A stretch of DNA of 64,000 nt from Pelomonas sp. SE-A7 (GTDB taxonomy: Bacteria; Pseudomonadota; Gammaproteobacteria; Burkholderiales; Burkholderiaceae_C): positions 2,542,001-2,606,000 of the forward strand of contig NZ_JAUASW010000001.1 in NCBI RefSeq assembly GCF_030345705.1, written 5' to 3'. The notes under the pieces are model-generated. The model was not told the DNA's origin and did no database searches. It saw nothing but the letters and a program-made list of their open reading frames with translations. The position numbers and the translations under genes were made by a program. Of the stretch, positions 52,048 to 60,683 are shown piece after piece (the stretch's first letter is position 1; every line of letters begins with the position of its first letter).

Positions 52048-53478
52048 TTACTCGACCCGGCAGACCTTCAGCATATTCGTGCCGCCCGGGTAGCCCATGG
52101 GTTCGCCGCAGGTGATCGCATAGGTGTCACCCGGCATCAGCACGCCCTTGTCCACCAGGATCTTCTCGGCCGCGGCCAGGGCCACGTCCCGGTCGTCGAA
52201 GCTCGGCATGATCAGAGGGCGCACATTGCGGTACAGGCACATCTTGCGCTGGCTGACCTGCTTGGTGGTCAGCGCAAAGATCGGCACCTGGATGCGATGG
52301 CGGCTCATCCACAGCGCGGTCGAACCGGACTCGGTCAGCGCGAGGATGGCCTTGCAGCCCAGGTGGTAGGCGGTGAACAGCGCGCCCATGGCGATGGACT
52401 GGTCGATGCGGCCGAACTGGCGGCCGGCGAAGTCGGTGTCCAGGCTGACGAACTCGGCGCGCTCGGCTTCCAGCGCGATCGCCGCCATCTGCTCGATGGT
52501 CTCGACCGGGTACTTGCCGGCGGCCGTCTCGGCGCTGAGCATCACGGCGTCGGTGCCGTCCAGCACGGCATTGGCCACGTCGGACACCTCGGCACGCGTC
52601 GGCACCGGGTTGACGATCATGGACTCCATCATCTGGGTCGCGGTGATCGCCACCTTGTCCAGCTCACGGGCCATCTTGATCATGCGCTTCTGCAGCGCCG
52701 GCACGGCGGCATTGCCGACTTCAACGGCCAGGTCGCCGCGGGCCACCATGATGCCGTCGCTGGCCTTCAGGATGGACTCGAGGTGCGGGATGGCTTCGTA
52801 GCGCTCGATCTTGGCGATCATGGCCGGCTTGTGGCGATAGGGCTCGCCGGCCACGTTGGCCAGCTGGCGCGCCATCTCCATGTCGGTGGCGTTCTTGGGG
52901 AAGCTCACCGCCAGGTATTCGCACTGGAAGGACATCGCGGTCTTGATGTCTTCCATGTCCTTGCCGGTCAGGGCCGGTGCCGTGAGGCCGCCGCCCTGCT
53001 TGTTGATGCCCTTGTTGTTGGACAGCTCGCCGCCGACCTTGACGATGGTGTGCACCGCCGCGCCCCGCACCGACTCCACGGTCAGCACCAGCAGGCCGTC
53101 GTTCAGCAAGAGCGTGTCGCCCGGCTTCACGTCGCGCGGCAGCTCCTTGTAGTCCAGGCCCACGGCCTGCTCATTGCCCAGCTCGGTGCGGTCGGCATCG
53201 AGGATGAAGGGCGTGCCGTTGACCAGCTCGATCTTGCCGTTTTCGAACTTGCCGACGCGGATCTTGGGGCCCTGCAGGTCGGCCATGATGGCCACTTCCT
53301 TGCCGGCCGCGGCGGCCGCCTCGCGCACCAGGCGGGCGCGGTCGATATGGTCCTGGGCCTTGCCGTGCGAGAAGTTCAAGCGCACCACGTCGACGCCGGC
53401 CCGGATCATGCGCTCCAGGATCTCGGGAGAAGACGACGCCGGCCCCAACGTGGCGACGATCTTGGTGGCTCGGGTCAT
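52048..53478 (-). CDS. pyk: Pyruvate kinase
   Basis: The 476-residue protein has TKIVATLGPASSSPEILERM, VRLNFSHGKAQDH, MIAKIERYEAI (catalytic Lys), VARGDLAVEVG and TATQMMESMI, all pyruvate kinase signatures, and an allosteric C-terminal domain. It makes pyruvate and ATP from phosphoenolpyruvate. It is 91 bp downstream of maeB, whose product also yields pyruvate, and 17 bp before the binding-protein pair. Confidence 0.96.
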   Translation of the reverse strand: MTRATKIVATLGPASSSPEILERMIRAGVDVVRLNFSHGKAQDHIDRARLVREAAAAAGKEVAIMADLQGPKIRVGKFENGKIELVNGTPFILDADRTELGNEQAVGLDYKELPRDVKPGDTLLLNDGLLVLTVESVRGAAVHTIVKVGGELSNNKGINKQGGGLTAPALTGKDMEDIKTAMSFQCEYLAVSFPKNATDMEMARQLANVAGEPYRHKPAMIAKIERYEAIPHLESILKASDGIMVARGDLAVEVGNAAVPALQKRMIKMARELDKVAITATQMMESMIVNPVPTRAEVSDVANAVLDGTDAVMLSAETAAGKYPVETIEQMAAIALEAERAEFVSLDTDFAGRQFGRIDQSIAMGALFTAYHLGCKAILALTESGSTALWMSRHRIQVPIFALTTKQVSQRKMCLYRNVRPLIMPSFDDRDVALAAAEKILVDKGVLMPGDTYAITCGEPMGYPGGTNMLKVCRVE

Positions 53479-53504
53479 GGGCTTGTCTCTCTGAAATTTA
53501 GTTA

Positions 53505-53527
53505 CAGCGGCCGATTATGGGCCGCTG
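53505..53527. promoter_or_regulatory. Perfect inverted repeat between maeB and pyk
   Basis: CAGCGGCC (53505-53512) and GGCCGCTG (53520-53527) form a perfect 8-bp inverted repeat around GATTATG. On the minus strand the spacer reads CATAATC, which could act as a -10 for pyk. There is no T run, so it is not a standard terminator. It could be an operator or a processing hairpin. Confidence 0.35.
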
Positions 53528-53569
53528 AATGCCCGCTGTGGCAGTTCCATCGAGTTACGAAATGACGGT

Positions 53570-55867
53570 TCAACTCTTGTTCGCACGCACGTCGGCAACG
53601 GCCAGCGCCGTCATGTTGACGATACGTCGCACGGTGGCCGAAGGCGTCAGGATGTGGACCGGTGCGGCCGCGCCCAGCAGGATGGGGCCCACGGTCACGC
53701 CGTTGCCCGAGCTGATCTTCAAGACATTGAAGAGGATGTTGGCCGAGTCCAGCGTGGGCAGGACCAGCAGATTGGCCGAGCCACTGAGCTTGCTGTCCGG
53801 CAGGAAGGCGCTGCGCACGCTTTCGGACAGGGCCGCGTCGCCATGCATCTCGCCATCGCATTCGATCTCGGGCCGGGCGGCCGCGAACAGCTCATGGGCC
53901 TTGCGCATCTTGACCGCCGACGGCCGCTTGCTGGAGCCGAACATCGAATGCGAGACGAAGGCCAGCTTGGGCGGCAGGCCGAAGCGCGCCACCTCGTCGG
54001 CTGCCATCGCGGCGATCTCGGCCAGCTGCTCGGCGTCCGGGCTGTCGTTGACGAAGGTGTCGGTCAGGAAAAGCGTCTGCTTCTCCAGCATCACCGCGTT
54101 CATGGTGGCGAAGCAGTGGGCGTCCTCGCGCAGGCCTATCAGGTCCTGCACATGCTCCAGGTGGGAGTCGAAGCGACCGACCATGCCGCAGATCATGGCG
54201 TCGGCATCGCCCAGCTTGATAGCCAGTGCGCCAATCGTCGTGTTGGAGCGGCGCACGGCCGCCTTGGCCATCTCGGGCGTGAAGCCACGCCGGCCCATGG
54301 CGCGGTGGTAGGCCTCCCAGTACCGGCGGAAGCGGCTGTCGTTCTCGGGGTCGATCACGGCCACGTCCTCGCCCAGCTTCAGGCGCAGGCCGGCGCGCTG
54401 GATGCGCATCTCAATGACCTCGGGACGGCCGATCAGCGTGGGCTTGCACAAGCCTTCGTCCAGCGACACCTGCACAGCGCGCAGCACCCGTTCGTCCTCG
54501 CCTTCGGCATAGATCACGCGGGCCGGATGAGCCTTGGCAGCGGCGAACACCGGGCGCATGAACATGCCGGTCTGGTAGACGAAGCGCTCCAGCGACTGGC
54601 GGTAGGCCTCCAGGTCGGCGATGGGCCGCGTGGCCACGCCCGACTCGGCGGCGGCCCTGGCCACGGCCGGCGCGATGCGCAGGATCAGGCGGGCATCGAA
54701 GGGCTTGGGGATCAGGTAGTCGGGGCCGAAGGCCAGCTCCTGGCCGGCATAGGCTGCCGCCACCTCGTCACTGGTCTCGGCCTTGGCCAGGGCGGCGATC
54801 TCGCGCACGCAGGCCAGCTTCATCTCTTCAGTGATCTTGGTCGCGCCGCAGTCCAGCGCGCCGCGGAAGATGTAGGGGAAGCACAGGACGTTGTTGACCT
54901 GGTTCGGGTAGTCCGAACGGCCGGTGGCGATGATGCAGTCCGGCCGCACGGCCTTGGCCAGCTCGGGGCGGATCTCGGGCTCGGGGTTGGCCAGCGCCAG
55001 GATGATGGGCTGCGGGCCCATCGCCTTAACCATCTCGGCGGTCAGCACGCCGGCGGCCGAGCAGCCGAGGAAGACGTCGGCACCCTGCACCACATCGGCC
55101 AGCGTCTTGGCGTCCGTGACCTGGCAGTAGCGCTGCTTGCTCTCATCGAGCTTGTCGCCGCGACCCTCGCGTATCACGCCCTTGGAGTCGACGACGAAGA
55201 TGTGCTCGCGCTTGACGCCCAGGCCCACCATCACGTCCAGGCATGCAATGGCCGCAGCGCCGGCGCCCGAGGCCACGAGCTTGACCTTGGCGATGTCCTT
55301 GCCCACCAGCTCCAGGCCGTTCAGCAAGGCGGCGGCGCTGATGATGGCCGTGCCGTGCTGGTCGTCGTGGAAGACCGGGATGTTCATCCGCTCCTTCAGC
55401 TTCTTCTCGATGTAGAAGCATTCGGGCGCCTTGATGTCCTCAAGGTTCACGCCACCGAGCGTGGGCTCCATGGCCGCGATGATCTCGACCAGCTTGTCCG
55501 GGTCGCGCTCGGCCAGCTCGATGTCGAACACGTCGATGCCGGCGAACTTCTTGAACAAGCAGCCCTTGCCTTCCATCACCGGCTTGGCGGCCAGCGGGCC
55601 GATGTCGCCCAGGCCCAGCACGGCCGTGCCGTTGGTGATCACGCCGACCAGGTTGCCGCGCGAGGTGAAGTCGGCGGCGAGGGCCGGGTCTTTCTCGATG
55701 TCGAGGCAGGGGTACGCGACGCCGGGCGAATAGGCCAGCGACAGGTCGCGCTGGTTGGACAAGGCCTTGGTCGGCGTGACGGCGATCTTGCCGCGCGTCG
55801 GGCTGCGGTGGTATTCGAGCGCAGCTTCACGCAAGGCGGCCTCGGCCGGCGACAAGGGCTGGGTCAT
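53570..55867 (-). CDS. maeB: NADP-type malic enzyme with phosphotransacetylase-like domain
   Basis: The start at 55867 (MTQPLSPAEAALREAALEYH) gives 765 residues. The N-terminal malic enzyme half (1-430) has LSLAYSPGVAYPCLDI, FDIELAERDPDKLVEI, PVFHDDQHGTAI and GAGAAAIACLDV; the C-terminal half (about 440-765) is phosphotransacetylase-like (YAEGEDERVLRAVQ, VLPTLDSANILFNVLK). This is the MaeB fusion, which decarboxylates malate to pyruvate; the C-terminal part is usually regulatory. It sits between pgk and pyk. Confidence 0.94.
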   Translation of the reverse strand: MTQPLSPAEAALREAALEYHRSPTRGKIAVTPTKALSNQRDLSLAYSPGVAYPCLDIEKDPALAADFTSRGNLVGVITNGTAVLGLGDIGPLAAKPVMEGKGCLFKKFAGIDVFDIELAERDPDKLVEIIAAMEPTLGGVNLEDIKAPECFYIEKKLKERMNIPVFHDDQHGTAIISAAALLNGLELVGKDIAKVKLVASGAGAAAIACLDVMVGLGVKREHIFVVDSKGVIREGRGDKLDESKQRYCQVTDAKTLADVVQGADVFLGCSAAGVLTAEMVKAMGPQPIILALANPEPEIRPELAKAVRPDCIIATGRSDYPNQVNNVLCFPYIFRGALDCGATKITEEMKLACVREIAALAKAETSDEVAAAYAGQELAFGPDYLIPKPFDARLILRIAPAVARAAAESGVATRPIADLEAYRQSLERFVYQTGMFMRPVFAAAKAHPARVIYAEGEDERVLRAVQVSLDEGLCKPTLIGRPEVIEMRIQRAGLRLKLGEDVAVIDPENDSRFRRYWEAYHRAMGRRGFTPEMAKAAVRRSNTTIGALAIKLGDADAMICGMVGRFDSHLEHVQDLIGLREDAHCFATMNAVMLEKQTLFLTDTFVNDSPDAEQLAEIAAMAADEVARFGLPPKLAFVSHSMFGSSKRPSAVKMRKAHELFAAARPEIECDGEMHGDAALSESVRSAFLPDSKLSGSANLLVLPTLDSANILFNVLKISSGNGVTVGPILLGAAAPVHILTPSATVRRIVNMTALAVADVRANKS

Positions 55868-55981
55868 GGGTTTGTCTCCTGCAGGACTTCTTTTCGAGGG
55901 CCGCACAGGTTAGCGCCGAACCCTCCAGAGTCCAATGCCGGGCCTTTTGGCTCCCATGCAAGAAACGCAAGAAGGCTTCAC

Positions 55982-56012
55982 CAAAACAAAAGGGACCCTT
56001 GCCGGGTCCCTT
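55982..56012 (-). terminator. Intrinsic terminator after pgk
   Basis: On the minus strand AAGGGACCC (56012-56004) pairs with GGGTCCCTT (55998-55990) around a 5-nt loop, followed by the T-rich TTGTTTTGG tract. It stands 20 bp after the pgk stop and separates pgk from maeB. Confidence 0.85.
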
Positions 56013-56031
56013 GGTCTTGGAGCGAAAGCTA

Positions 56032-57225
56032 TCAGCCCGCTGCGCGCTTGCTCAGGATCTCGAACGCCGGCAGGGTCTTGCCCTCCAGCACCTCGAGGAA
56101 GGCGCCGCCGCCGGTGGAGATGTAGCCCACGTCCTTGTCGATGCCGTACTTGGCGATGGCCGCCAGCGTGTCGCCACCACCGGCAATGCTGAAGGCGCTG
56201 GAAGCGGCAATCGCACGGGCGATGGTCTCGGTGCCCTGGGCGAAAGCGTCGAACTCGAACACGCCGACCGGGCCGTTCCAGACAATGGTGCCGGCCGCCT
56301 TCAGCTGCTCGGCCAGCAAGGCCGCGGTCTTGGGGCCGATGTCCAGAATCAGGTCGTCCTCGGCCACCTCGGTGGCGGCCTTGACCGTGGCTTCGGCATC
56401 AGCCGCAAAGCGCTTGGCGCAGACCACGTCGACGGGGATGGGCACGGCGGCGCCGCGCGCCTTCATGCCTTCGATCACGGCCTTGGCCTCGCCGACCAGG
56501 TCGGGCTCGGCCAGCGACTTGCCGATGGACAGGCCGGCGGCCAGCATGAAGGTGTTGGCAATGCCGCCACCGACGATCAGGCCGTCGACCTTGTCGGACA
56601 GGGCCTTGAGGATGGTCAGCTTGGTCGAGACCTTGGAGCCGGCCACGATGGCGACCAGCGGGCGCTTCGGTTGGGCCAGGGCCTTGCTGATAGCGTCGAT
56701 CTCGGCGGCCAGCAGCGGGCCGGCACAGGCGATCTTGGCGAACTGGGCGATGCCGTAGGTCGTGCCCTCGGCGCGGTGGGCGGTGCCGAAGGCGTCGTTG
56801 ACGTAGATGTCGCACAGCGCGGCCATCTTCTTCGCCAGCTCTTCGCTGTTCTTCTTCTCGCCCTTGTTGACGCGGCAGTTCTCCAGCATCACGAGCTGGC
56901 CAGCGGCCACTTCAACGCCATCCACCCAGTTGGCCACGAGCTTGATCTCGCGACCCATCAATTCACCCATGCGCTGGGCGATGGGCGCCAGCGAATCCTC
57001 GGGCTTGAACTCGCCCTCGGTGGGACGGCCCAGGTGCGAGGTCACCATCACGGCGGCGCCAGCCTTCAGCGCCAGCTCAATGGCCGGGATGGAAGCGCGG
57101 ATGCGGGTGTCCTCGGTGATGCGGCCGGCATCGTCCTGGGGGACGTTGAGGTCGGCACGGATGAAGACACGCTGGCCGGCGACTTTGCCGGCAGCAACCA
57201 GATCGGAGAAACGCAGGACGTTCAT
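56032..57225 (-). CDS. pgk: Phosphoglycerate kinase
   Basis: The 397-residue protein has GQRVFIRADLNVPQDDAGRI, TSHLGRPTEGEFKPEDSLAP, VAIVAGSKVSTKLTIL and the C-terminal ISTGGGAFLEVLEGKTLPA, all PGK hallmarks. It transfers phosphate from 1,3-bisphosphoglycerate to ADP. Bounded by terminators on both sides, so probably a single-gene unit; gapA is not in the window. Confidence 0.96.
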   Translation of the reverse strand: MNVLRFSDLVAAGKVAGQRVFIRADLNVPQDDAGRITEDTRIRASIPAIELALKAGAAVMVTSHLGRPTEGEFKPEDSLAPIAQRMGELMGREIKLVANWVDGVEVAAGQLVMLENCRVNKGEKKNSEELAKKMAALCDIYVNDAFGTAHRAEGTTYGIAQFAKIACAGPLLAAEIDAISKALAQPKRPLVAIVAGSKVSTKLTILKALSDKVDGLIVGGGIANTFMLAAGLSIGKSLAEPDLVGEAKAVIEGMKARGAAVPIPVDVVCAKRFAADAEATVKAATEVAEDDLILDIGPKTAALLAEQLKAAGTIVWNGPVGVFEFDAFAQGTETIARAIAASSAFSIAGGGDTLAAIAKYGIDKDVGYISTGGGAFLEVLEGKTLPAFEILSKRAAG

Positions 57226-57253
57226 GGAAGGACTCTTGGAGAAAGCGGAAGCC

Positions 57254-57285
57254 TAAAAACCGGGCCGAAGCTTACCAAGCGGCCG
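57254..57285 (-). terminator. Possible terminator between azlD and pgk
   Basis: On the minus strand GGCCG...CGGCC pair with an inner CTT/AAG and a 3-nt bulge, followed by CGGTTTTTAGG. The bulged stem and short T run make this a moderate call. It would end the azlCD transcript before pgk. Confidence 0.4.
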
Positions 57286-57295
57286 TTTCGTGCGA

Positions 57296-57625
57296 TTACC
57301 AGCCGAGGCCCAGGCGCAGCGCCAGCATCACGGCCGTGCCGCAGACGATGGTGCCCAGGATGCCGCGCCGCCAGAAGAAGTAGGCGGTGGCGACCACGGT
57401 GGCGTAGATGCGGGCGTCCTGCCAGGTGGAGATCAGTTGGCCCTGGGTCAGCACGATCTCGGGCACGATGACCGCCGCCAGCGCCGCGAGCGGCGCGTAG
57501 CGCAGACCGTCTTTGAGCCAGGGTGGCATCGGCCATTCGCGGTCCGAGATCAGGAAGAAGCCGCGGGTGATCAGGGTGATCACGGCCATGCCCAGGATGG
57601 CGACGGCGGTCCAGCCTGCGCTCAT
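57296..57625 (-). CDS. azlD: AzlD-type branched-chain amino acid exporter subunit
   Basis: The 109-residue membrane protein has about three or four hydrophobic helices and the AzlD features VAILGMAVITLITRGFF, LRYAPLAALAAVIVPEI and DARIYATVVATAYFFWRR. It pairs with AzlC to export branched-chain amino acids or related compounds. The start at 57625 overlaps the azlC end by 4 bp, so the pair is coupled. Confidence 0.9.
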   Translation of the reverse strand: MSAGWTAVAILGMAVITLITRGFFLISDREWPMPPWLKDGLRYAPLAALAAVIVPEIVLTQGQLISTWQDARIYATVVATAYFFWRRGILGTIVCGTAVMLALRLGLGW

Positions 57626-58362
57626 GAACCCACCCTCTTGGGCACCGGCATCCAGCGCTCCAGCAACAGCCCGGCTGCCACGGCCGCCGCAATCGCCACC
57701 ACGATGTTGAGTCGCAGCGGAAGGGCATAGGCTGCCACGGCCGCGCAGCCGGCCACGCCGGCCGAGACCCAGGAGTTGCGGTCGGACAGCAGCGAGTAGC
57801 TCAGGCCCAGCAGGGCCAGCACGCCGGCAAAGCCCAGGCCCCAATGGGTGGGCACACTGTCGGCCAGCAGGATGCCGACGATGGCCGGCAGCTGCCACGA
57901 AGGCCAGTTCAGCGCCACACCGCCCCAGAAGTAGCGGATCTGCTCATCGCTGGCCGGCCCCGGCTCGGGGAAGCGCTTCATGAAGGCCACGTAGTTCAGG
58001 TCGGCGGCGAAATAGGCCATGCGCAGCCGCTGCGCCCGCGGCAGCTTGCCGAAGTACTCGCGCCACTGGGCGCTGAAGATCAGGAAGCGCAGATTGACGC
58101 AGAAGGCCGTGGCCCAAAGCACCCACAGCGGCGCGCCGCTGGCGATCAGCGGCAGTGAGGCCAGCTGGGAACTGCCGGCGAAAACCGTGAGGCTCATCAG
58201 GAGAGAGAGCGGCACGCCCAGGCCGCTCTTGACCATGGCCACGCCGGTCACCAGGCCCCAGGCCGAGATGCCCAGCGTGATGCCCGCCATGTCGCGCGCA
58301 CCCTCGACGAAGGCGGGGTGGCGCCAGGCCGGCGCCGCAGTAGAAAAGCCCATGCGACGCAT
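57622..58362 (-). CDS. azlC: AzlC-type branched-chain amino acid permease
   Basis: The 246-residue protein has five to six membrane helices and the AzlC signatures FVEGARDMAGITLGISAWGL, MSLTVFAGSSQLASLPLI and FCVNLRFLIFSAQWREYF. It is the larger subunit of the AzlCD transporter. ATG at 58353 is an alternative start. The DUF2807 gene ends 57 bp upstream on the same strand; no dedicated Lrp-type regulator is adjacent. Confidence 0.9.
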   Translation of the reverse strand: MRRMGFSTAAPAWRHPAFVEGARDMAGITLGISAWGLVTGVAMVKSGLGVPLSLLMSLTVFAGSSQLASLPLIASGAPLWVLWATAFCVNLRFLIFSAQWREYFGKLPRAQRLRMAYFAADLNYVAFMKRFPEPGPASDEQIRYFWGGVALNWPSWQLPAIVGILLADSVPTHWGLGFAGVLALLGLSYSLLSDRNSWVSAGVAGCAAVAAYALPLRLNIVVAIAAAVAAGLLLERWMPVPKRVGS

Positions 58363-58419
58363 TGTCGTATGGGCTTCTTTCTGCCCGCTTTCACACGGGC
58401 ATCGTGGCGTTAGGCCTGT

Positions 58420-59181
58420 TTAAGGGTTCATCTTGCGGACCTTGCCGCTGCCGGCCACCGAGCTGCTGATCTCGGGCGAGCCGACGTAGCTGACGTCGCC
58501 GCTGCCGGCGATGGACACGTTCAGCTTCTTCTGCGCATTGACGCGGGCGTCACCGCTGCCGGCAATGCTGACCTTGACCTCGTCGGCGACCAGCTCGGCG
58601 ACCTTGACGTCACCGGAGCCGGCGATGGACACGCTCATCATGCCGGTGCGGCCCTTGGCGACCACGTCACCGCTGCCCGAGACGCTGAGGCTCAGCTTCT
58701 CGCTGGTCAGGTCCTCGAAGCGCACGTCGCCGGAGCCGGAGATGCCGGCCTCGAGCGCGCCGGTCTTCATCGCCTCGACCTTGACCAGGCCGGAGCCGGC
58801 GATGCGGATCGAACGCAGCTGGGCCATGGTCAGGCTCAGCTCGGGCGTGGTGGTGGACGAGAAGCTGACGCCCTTCTTGGGGCCCACTTCCAGCACGCGG
58901 CCCTTGCCGCTCTCGACCACACGGGTCTCAAGGTAGGGCAGCAGGTTCTTGTCGGCCTTGATCTCGACCTTGTGCGAGTCGGCCTGGCGGATCTGGACCT
59001 TGAAGCCGCCGACCAGGGCGATGCCGTCGAAGGCACCGACATCGCGGTTCTCGGTGCTGATCTCGCCCGAGCCCTTGATGCGCTCGGTGCCCCAGTTCCA
59101 GTCGAAGGCGCGGGCGGCAGTGGAGGCGGTGATGGCAGCGCCGGCAAGGGCGGCGACGGCAAACAGTTGACGACGGTTCAT
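58420..59181 (-). CDS. DUF2807 (head GIN) exported beta-solenoid protein
   Basis: The 253-residue protein has a signal peptide (MNRRQLFAVAALAGAAITAS, cleaved after ARA) and a DUF2807 domain: FDGIALVGGFKVQIRQAD, then seven turns ending in [AS]GSG (IAGSGLV, ISGSGDV, VSGSGDV, IAGSGDV, IAGSGDA, IAGSGDV, VAGSGKV) at a spacing of roughly 15-20 residues. Such repeats build a right-handed beta-solenoid. The family is called putative adhesin by annotation; function is unproven. A lone gene with its own promoter region. Confidence 0.85.
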   Translation of the reverse strand: MNRRQLFAVAALAGAAITASTAARAFDWNWGTERIKGSGEISTENRDVGAFDGIALVGGFKVQIRQADSHKVEIKADKNLLPYLETRVVESGKGRVLEVGPKKGVSFSSTTTPELSLTMAQLRSIRIAGSGLVKVEAMKTGALEAGISGSGDVRFEDLTSEKLSLSVSGSGDVVAKGRTGMMSVSIAGSGDVKVAELVADEVKVSIAGSGDARVNAQKKLNVSIAGSGDVSYVGSPEISSSVAGSGKVRKMNP

Positions 59182-59286
59182 GGTGCGGTCTCCTGGGGTG
59201 GTGTTGAGATGGCTCGCATCATCTCGACGCCGCCGGGTCGCTGCGAGCGCCTGACGACCAAGTGCAGGACTCAGGGCCTGAAGTGC

Positions 59287-59315
59287 AAAAACGCCAAGGC
59301 GGCCCTACGGCCGCC
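59287..59315 (-). terminator. Possible intrinsic terminator after the small lipoprotein gene
   Basis: On the minus strand GGCGGCC (59315-59309) pairs with GGCCGCC (59304-59298) around GTAG, followed after 6 nt by TTTTT (59291-59287). The gap between stem and T run makes it weaker than a standard terminator. Confidence 0.5.
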
Positions 59316-59341
59316 CTGCAACAGATGGCGTCGAGCAGGCG

Positions 59342-59740
59342 TCAGCGCGACTTGGCCTTGGCGTCCTTGCTGTCCTTGCCGTCCTTGCCCTCCTTGCCGG
59401 AGCCCTTGCTGTCGGCCTCCTGGGAGGCACCCGGCTCGGGCGGCGGCAGGGCCTTGCCATCCGGCCCGCGCGGCACCACCGGGGTCACGCCCTCCAGCTT
59501 GTTCTCGCGCATGTACTCGTCCATTTCCTTCCAGCCGGCGAACACCGCCGCCTTCTGGGCCTTGGGATTGAGCAGGTAGCAGTCCTCGATGGCACGCGAG
59601 GCATGGCGGCAGGCGCTGCCCACGGCCTTGCCCTCGGCCTCCTTGGCGGCAGCGATCTTGGCCGGGTCCTCGATGCCCAGCTGCTCGCAGCCGGCCGACA
59701 GCAGGGTCAGGGCCAGCAGGGGAAAAATGGCGCGCTTCAT
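59342..59740 (-). CDS. Small lipoprotein of unknown function
   Basis: The start at 59740 (MKRAIFPLLALTLLSAGCEQ) gives a 132-residue lipoprotein with lipobox LSAGC. The mature part has two cysteines (ACRHASRAIEDCYLL), likely a disulfide, and a KAAVFAGWKEMDEYMREN helix. The C-terminal ~35 residues are a low-complexity tail of Gly, Lys, Asp and Ser. No family function is known to me. It follows htpX by 31 bp on the same strand. Confidence 0.75.
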   Translation of the reverse strand: MKRAIFPLLALTLLSAGCEQLGIEDPAKIAAAKEAEGKAVGSACRHASRAIEDCYLLNPKAQKAAVFAGWKEMDEYMRENKLEGVTPVVPRGPDGKALPPPEPGASQEADSKGSGKEGKDGKDSKDAKAKSR

Positions 59741-59771
59741 CGTGGAACTATCGACCGAATCGCGGGCCACT

Positions 59772-60617
59772 TTAGCGGCGCACCATGGCCTTCAGGCGCT
59801 CGATCCGCTCCTCGGTCGAGGGATGGGTGCTGAACAGGCCGGCCAGGCCGCTGCCCGAAAGCGGATTCATGATCATCATCTGGGCCGTTTCCGGATGGGC
59901 CTCGGCCGGCCCCAGCGGAATACCTTGGGCATAGCGGTGGATCTTGTCCAGCGCCGAGGCCAGGGCCGCCGGGTCGCCCGAGATCTCGGCACCGCCACGG
60001 TCGGCCTCGAACTCGCGGGCCCTACTGATCGCCATCTGTATCAGGCTGGCGGCAATGGGGGCCAGGATGGCGACCAGGATGCCGACCAGCGGATTGGCCG
60101 GACGCCCCTCCTCGTCACGGCCGCCAAAGATCATCGCGAAATTGGCCAGCATCGAGATCGCGCCCGCCATGGTGGCGCTGACTGTGCTGATCAGGATGTC
60201 GCGGTGCTTCACATGGGCCAGCTCATGAGCCATCACGCCGCGCAGCTCGCGGGCCGACAGCACGCGCAGGATGCCGGTGGTGGCGGCCACGGCCGCATGC
60301 TCCGGGTTGCGGCCGGTGGCGAAGGCATTGGGCGCGTCCTCGTCGATCAGATAGACCCGCGGCATGGGCAGCTCGGCCTTCTGGGCCAGCTCGCGCACCA
60401 TGGCGTAGAACTGCGGCGCCGAGCTCTCGTCCACCTCGCGGGCGTTGTACATCTTCAGCACCATGGAGTCTGAGAACCAGTAGCTGAAGAAGTTCATGCC
60501 CAGGGCCAGCAGCAGGGCCAGCATCATGCCGGCGCGGCCGCCTATCAGGGCACCGATCGCCATGAACAGCGCCGTGATGGCGGCCATCAGCACGGCGGTC
60601 TTCATCAGATTGAACAT
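59772..60617 (-). CDS. htpX: Membrane zinc metalloprotease HtpX
   Basis: The 281-residue protein has two N-terminal membrane helices (about 5-48), zinc motif HELAH (131-135) in ELRGVMAHELAHVKHRD, two further helices (about 145-200) and the downstream glutamate region AREFEADRGGAEISG. It degrades misfolded membrane proteins together with FtsH. Length and motifs are typical. It lies 66 bp after fmt on the same strand. Confidence 0.95.
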   Translation of the reverse strand: MFNLMKTAVLMAAITALFMAIGALIGGRAGMMLALLLALGMNFFSYWFSDSMVLKMYNAREVDESSAPQFYAMVRELAQKAELPMPRVYLIDEDAPNAFATGRNPEHAAVAATTGILRVLSARELRGVMAHELAHVKHRDILISTVSATMAGAISMLANFAMIFGGRDEEGRPANPLVGILVAILAPIAASLIQMAISRAREFEADRGGAEISGDPAALASALDKIHRYAQGIPLGPAEAHPETAQMMIMNPLSGSGLAGLFSTHPSTEERIERLKAMVRR

Positions 60618-60683
60618 GGTGGTCTCAGGCTCCAGGAGCGAAAGAGTGGCTGTCGGATCCAGATGATGGCCCCGCGGCCGAAA

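Noticed and set aside
53654..56125. Open frame of over 800 codons antisense to maeB
   Set aside because: It mirrors the maeB codon pattern and its translation is low-complexity; maeB is complete and conserved on the other strand.
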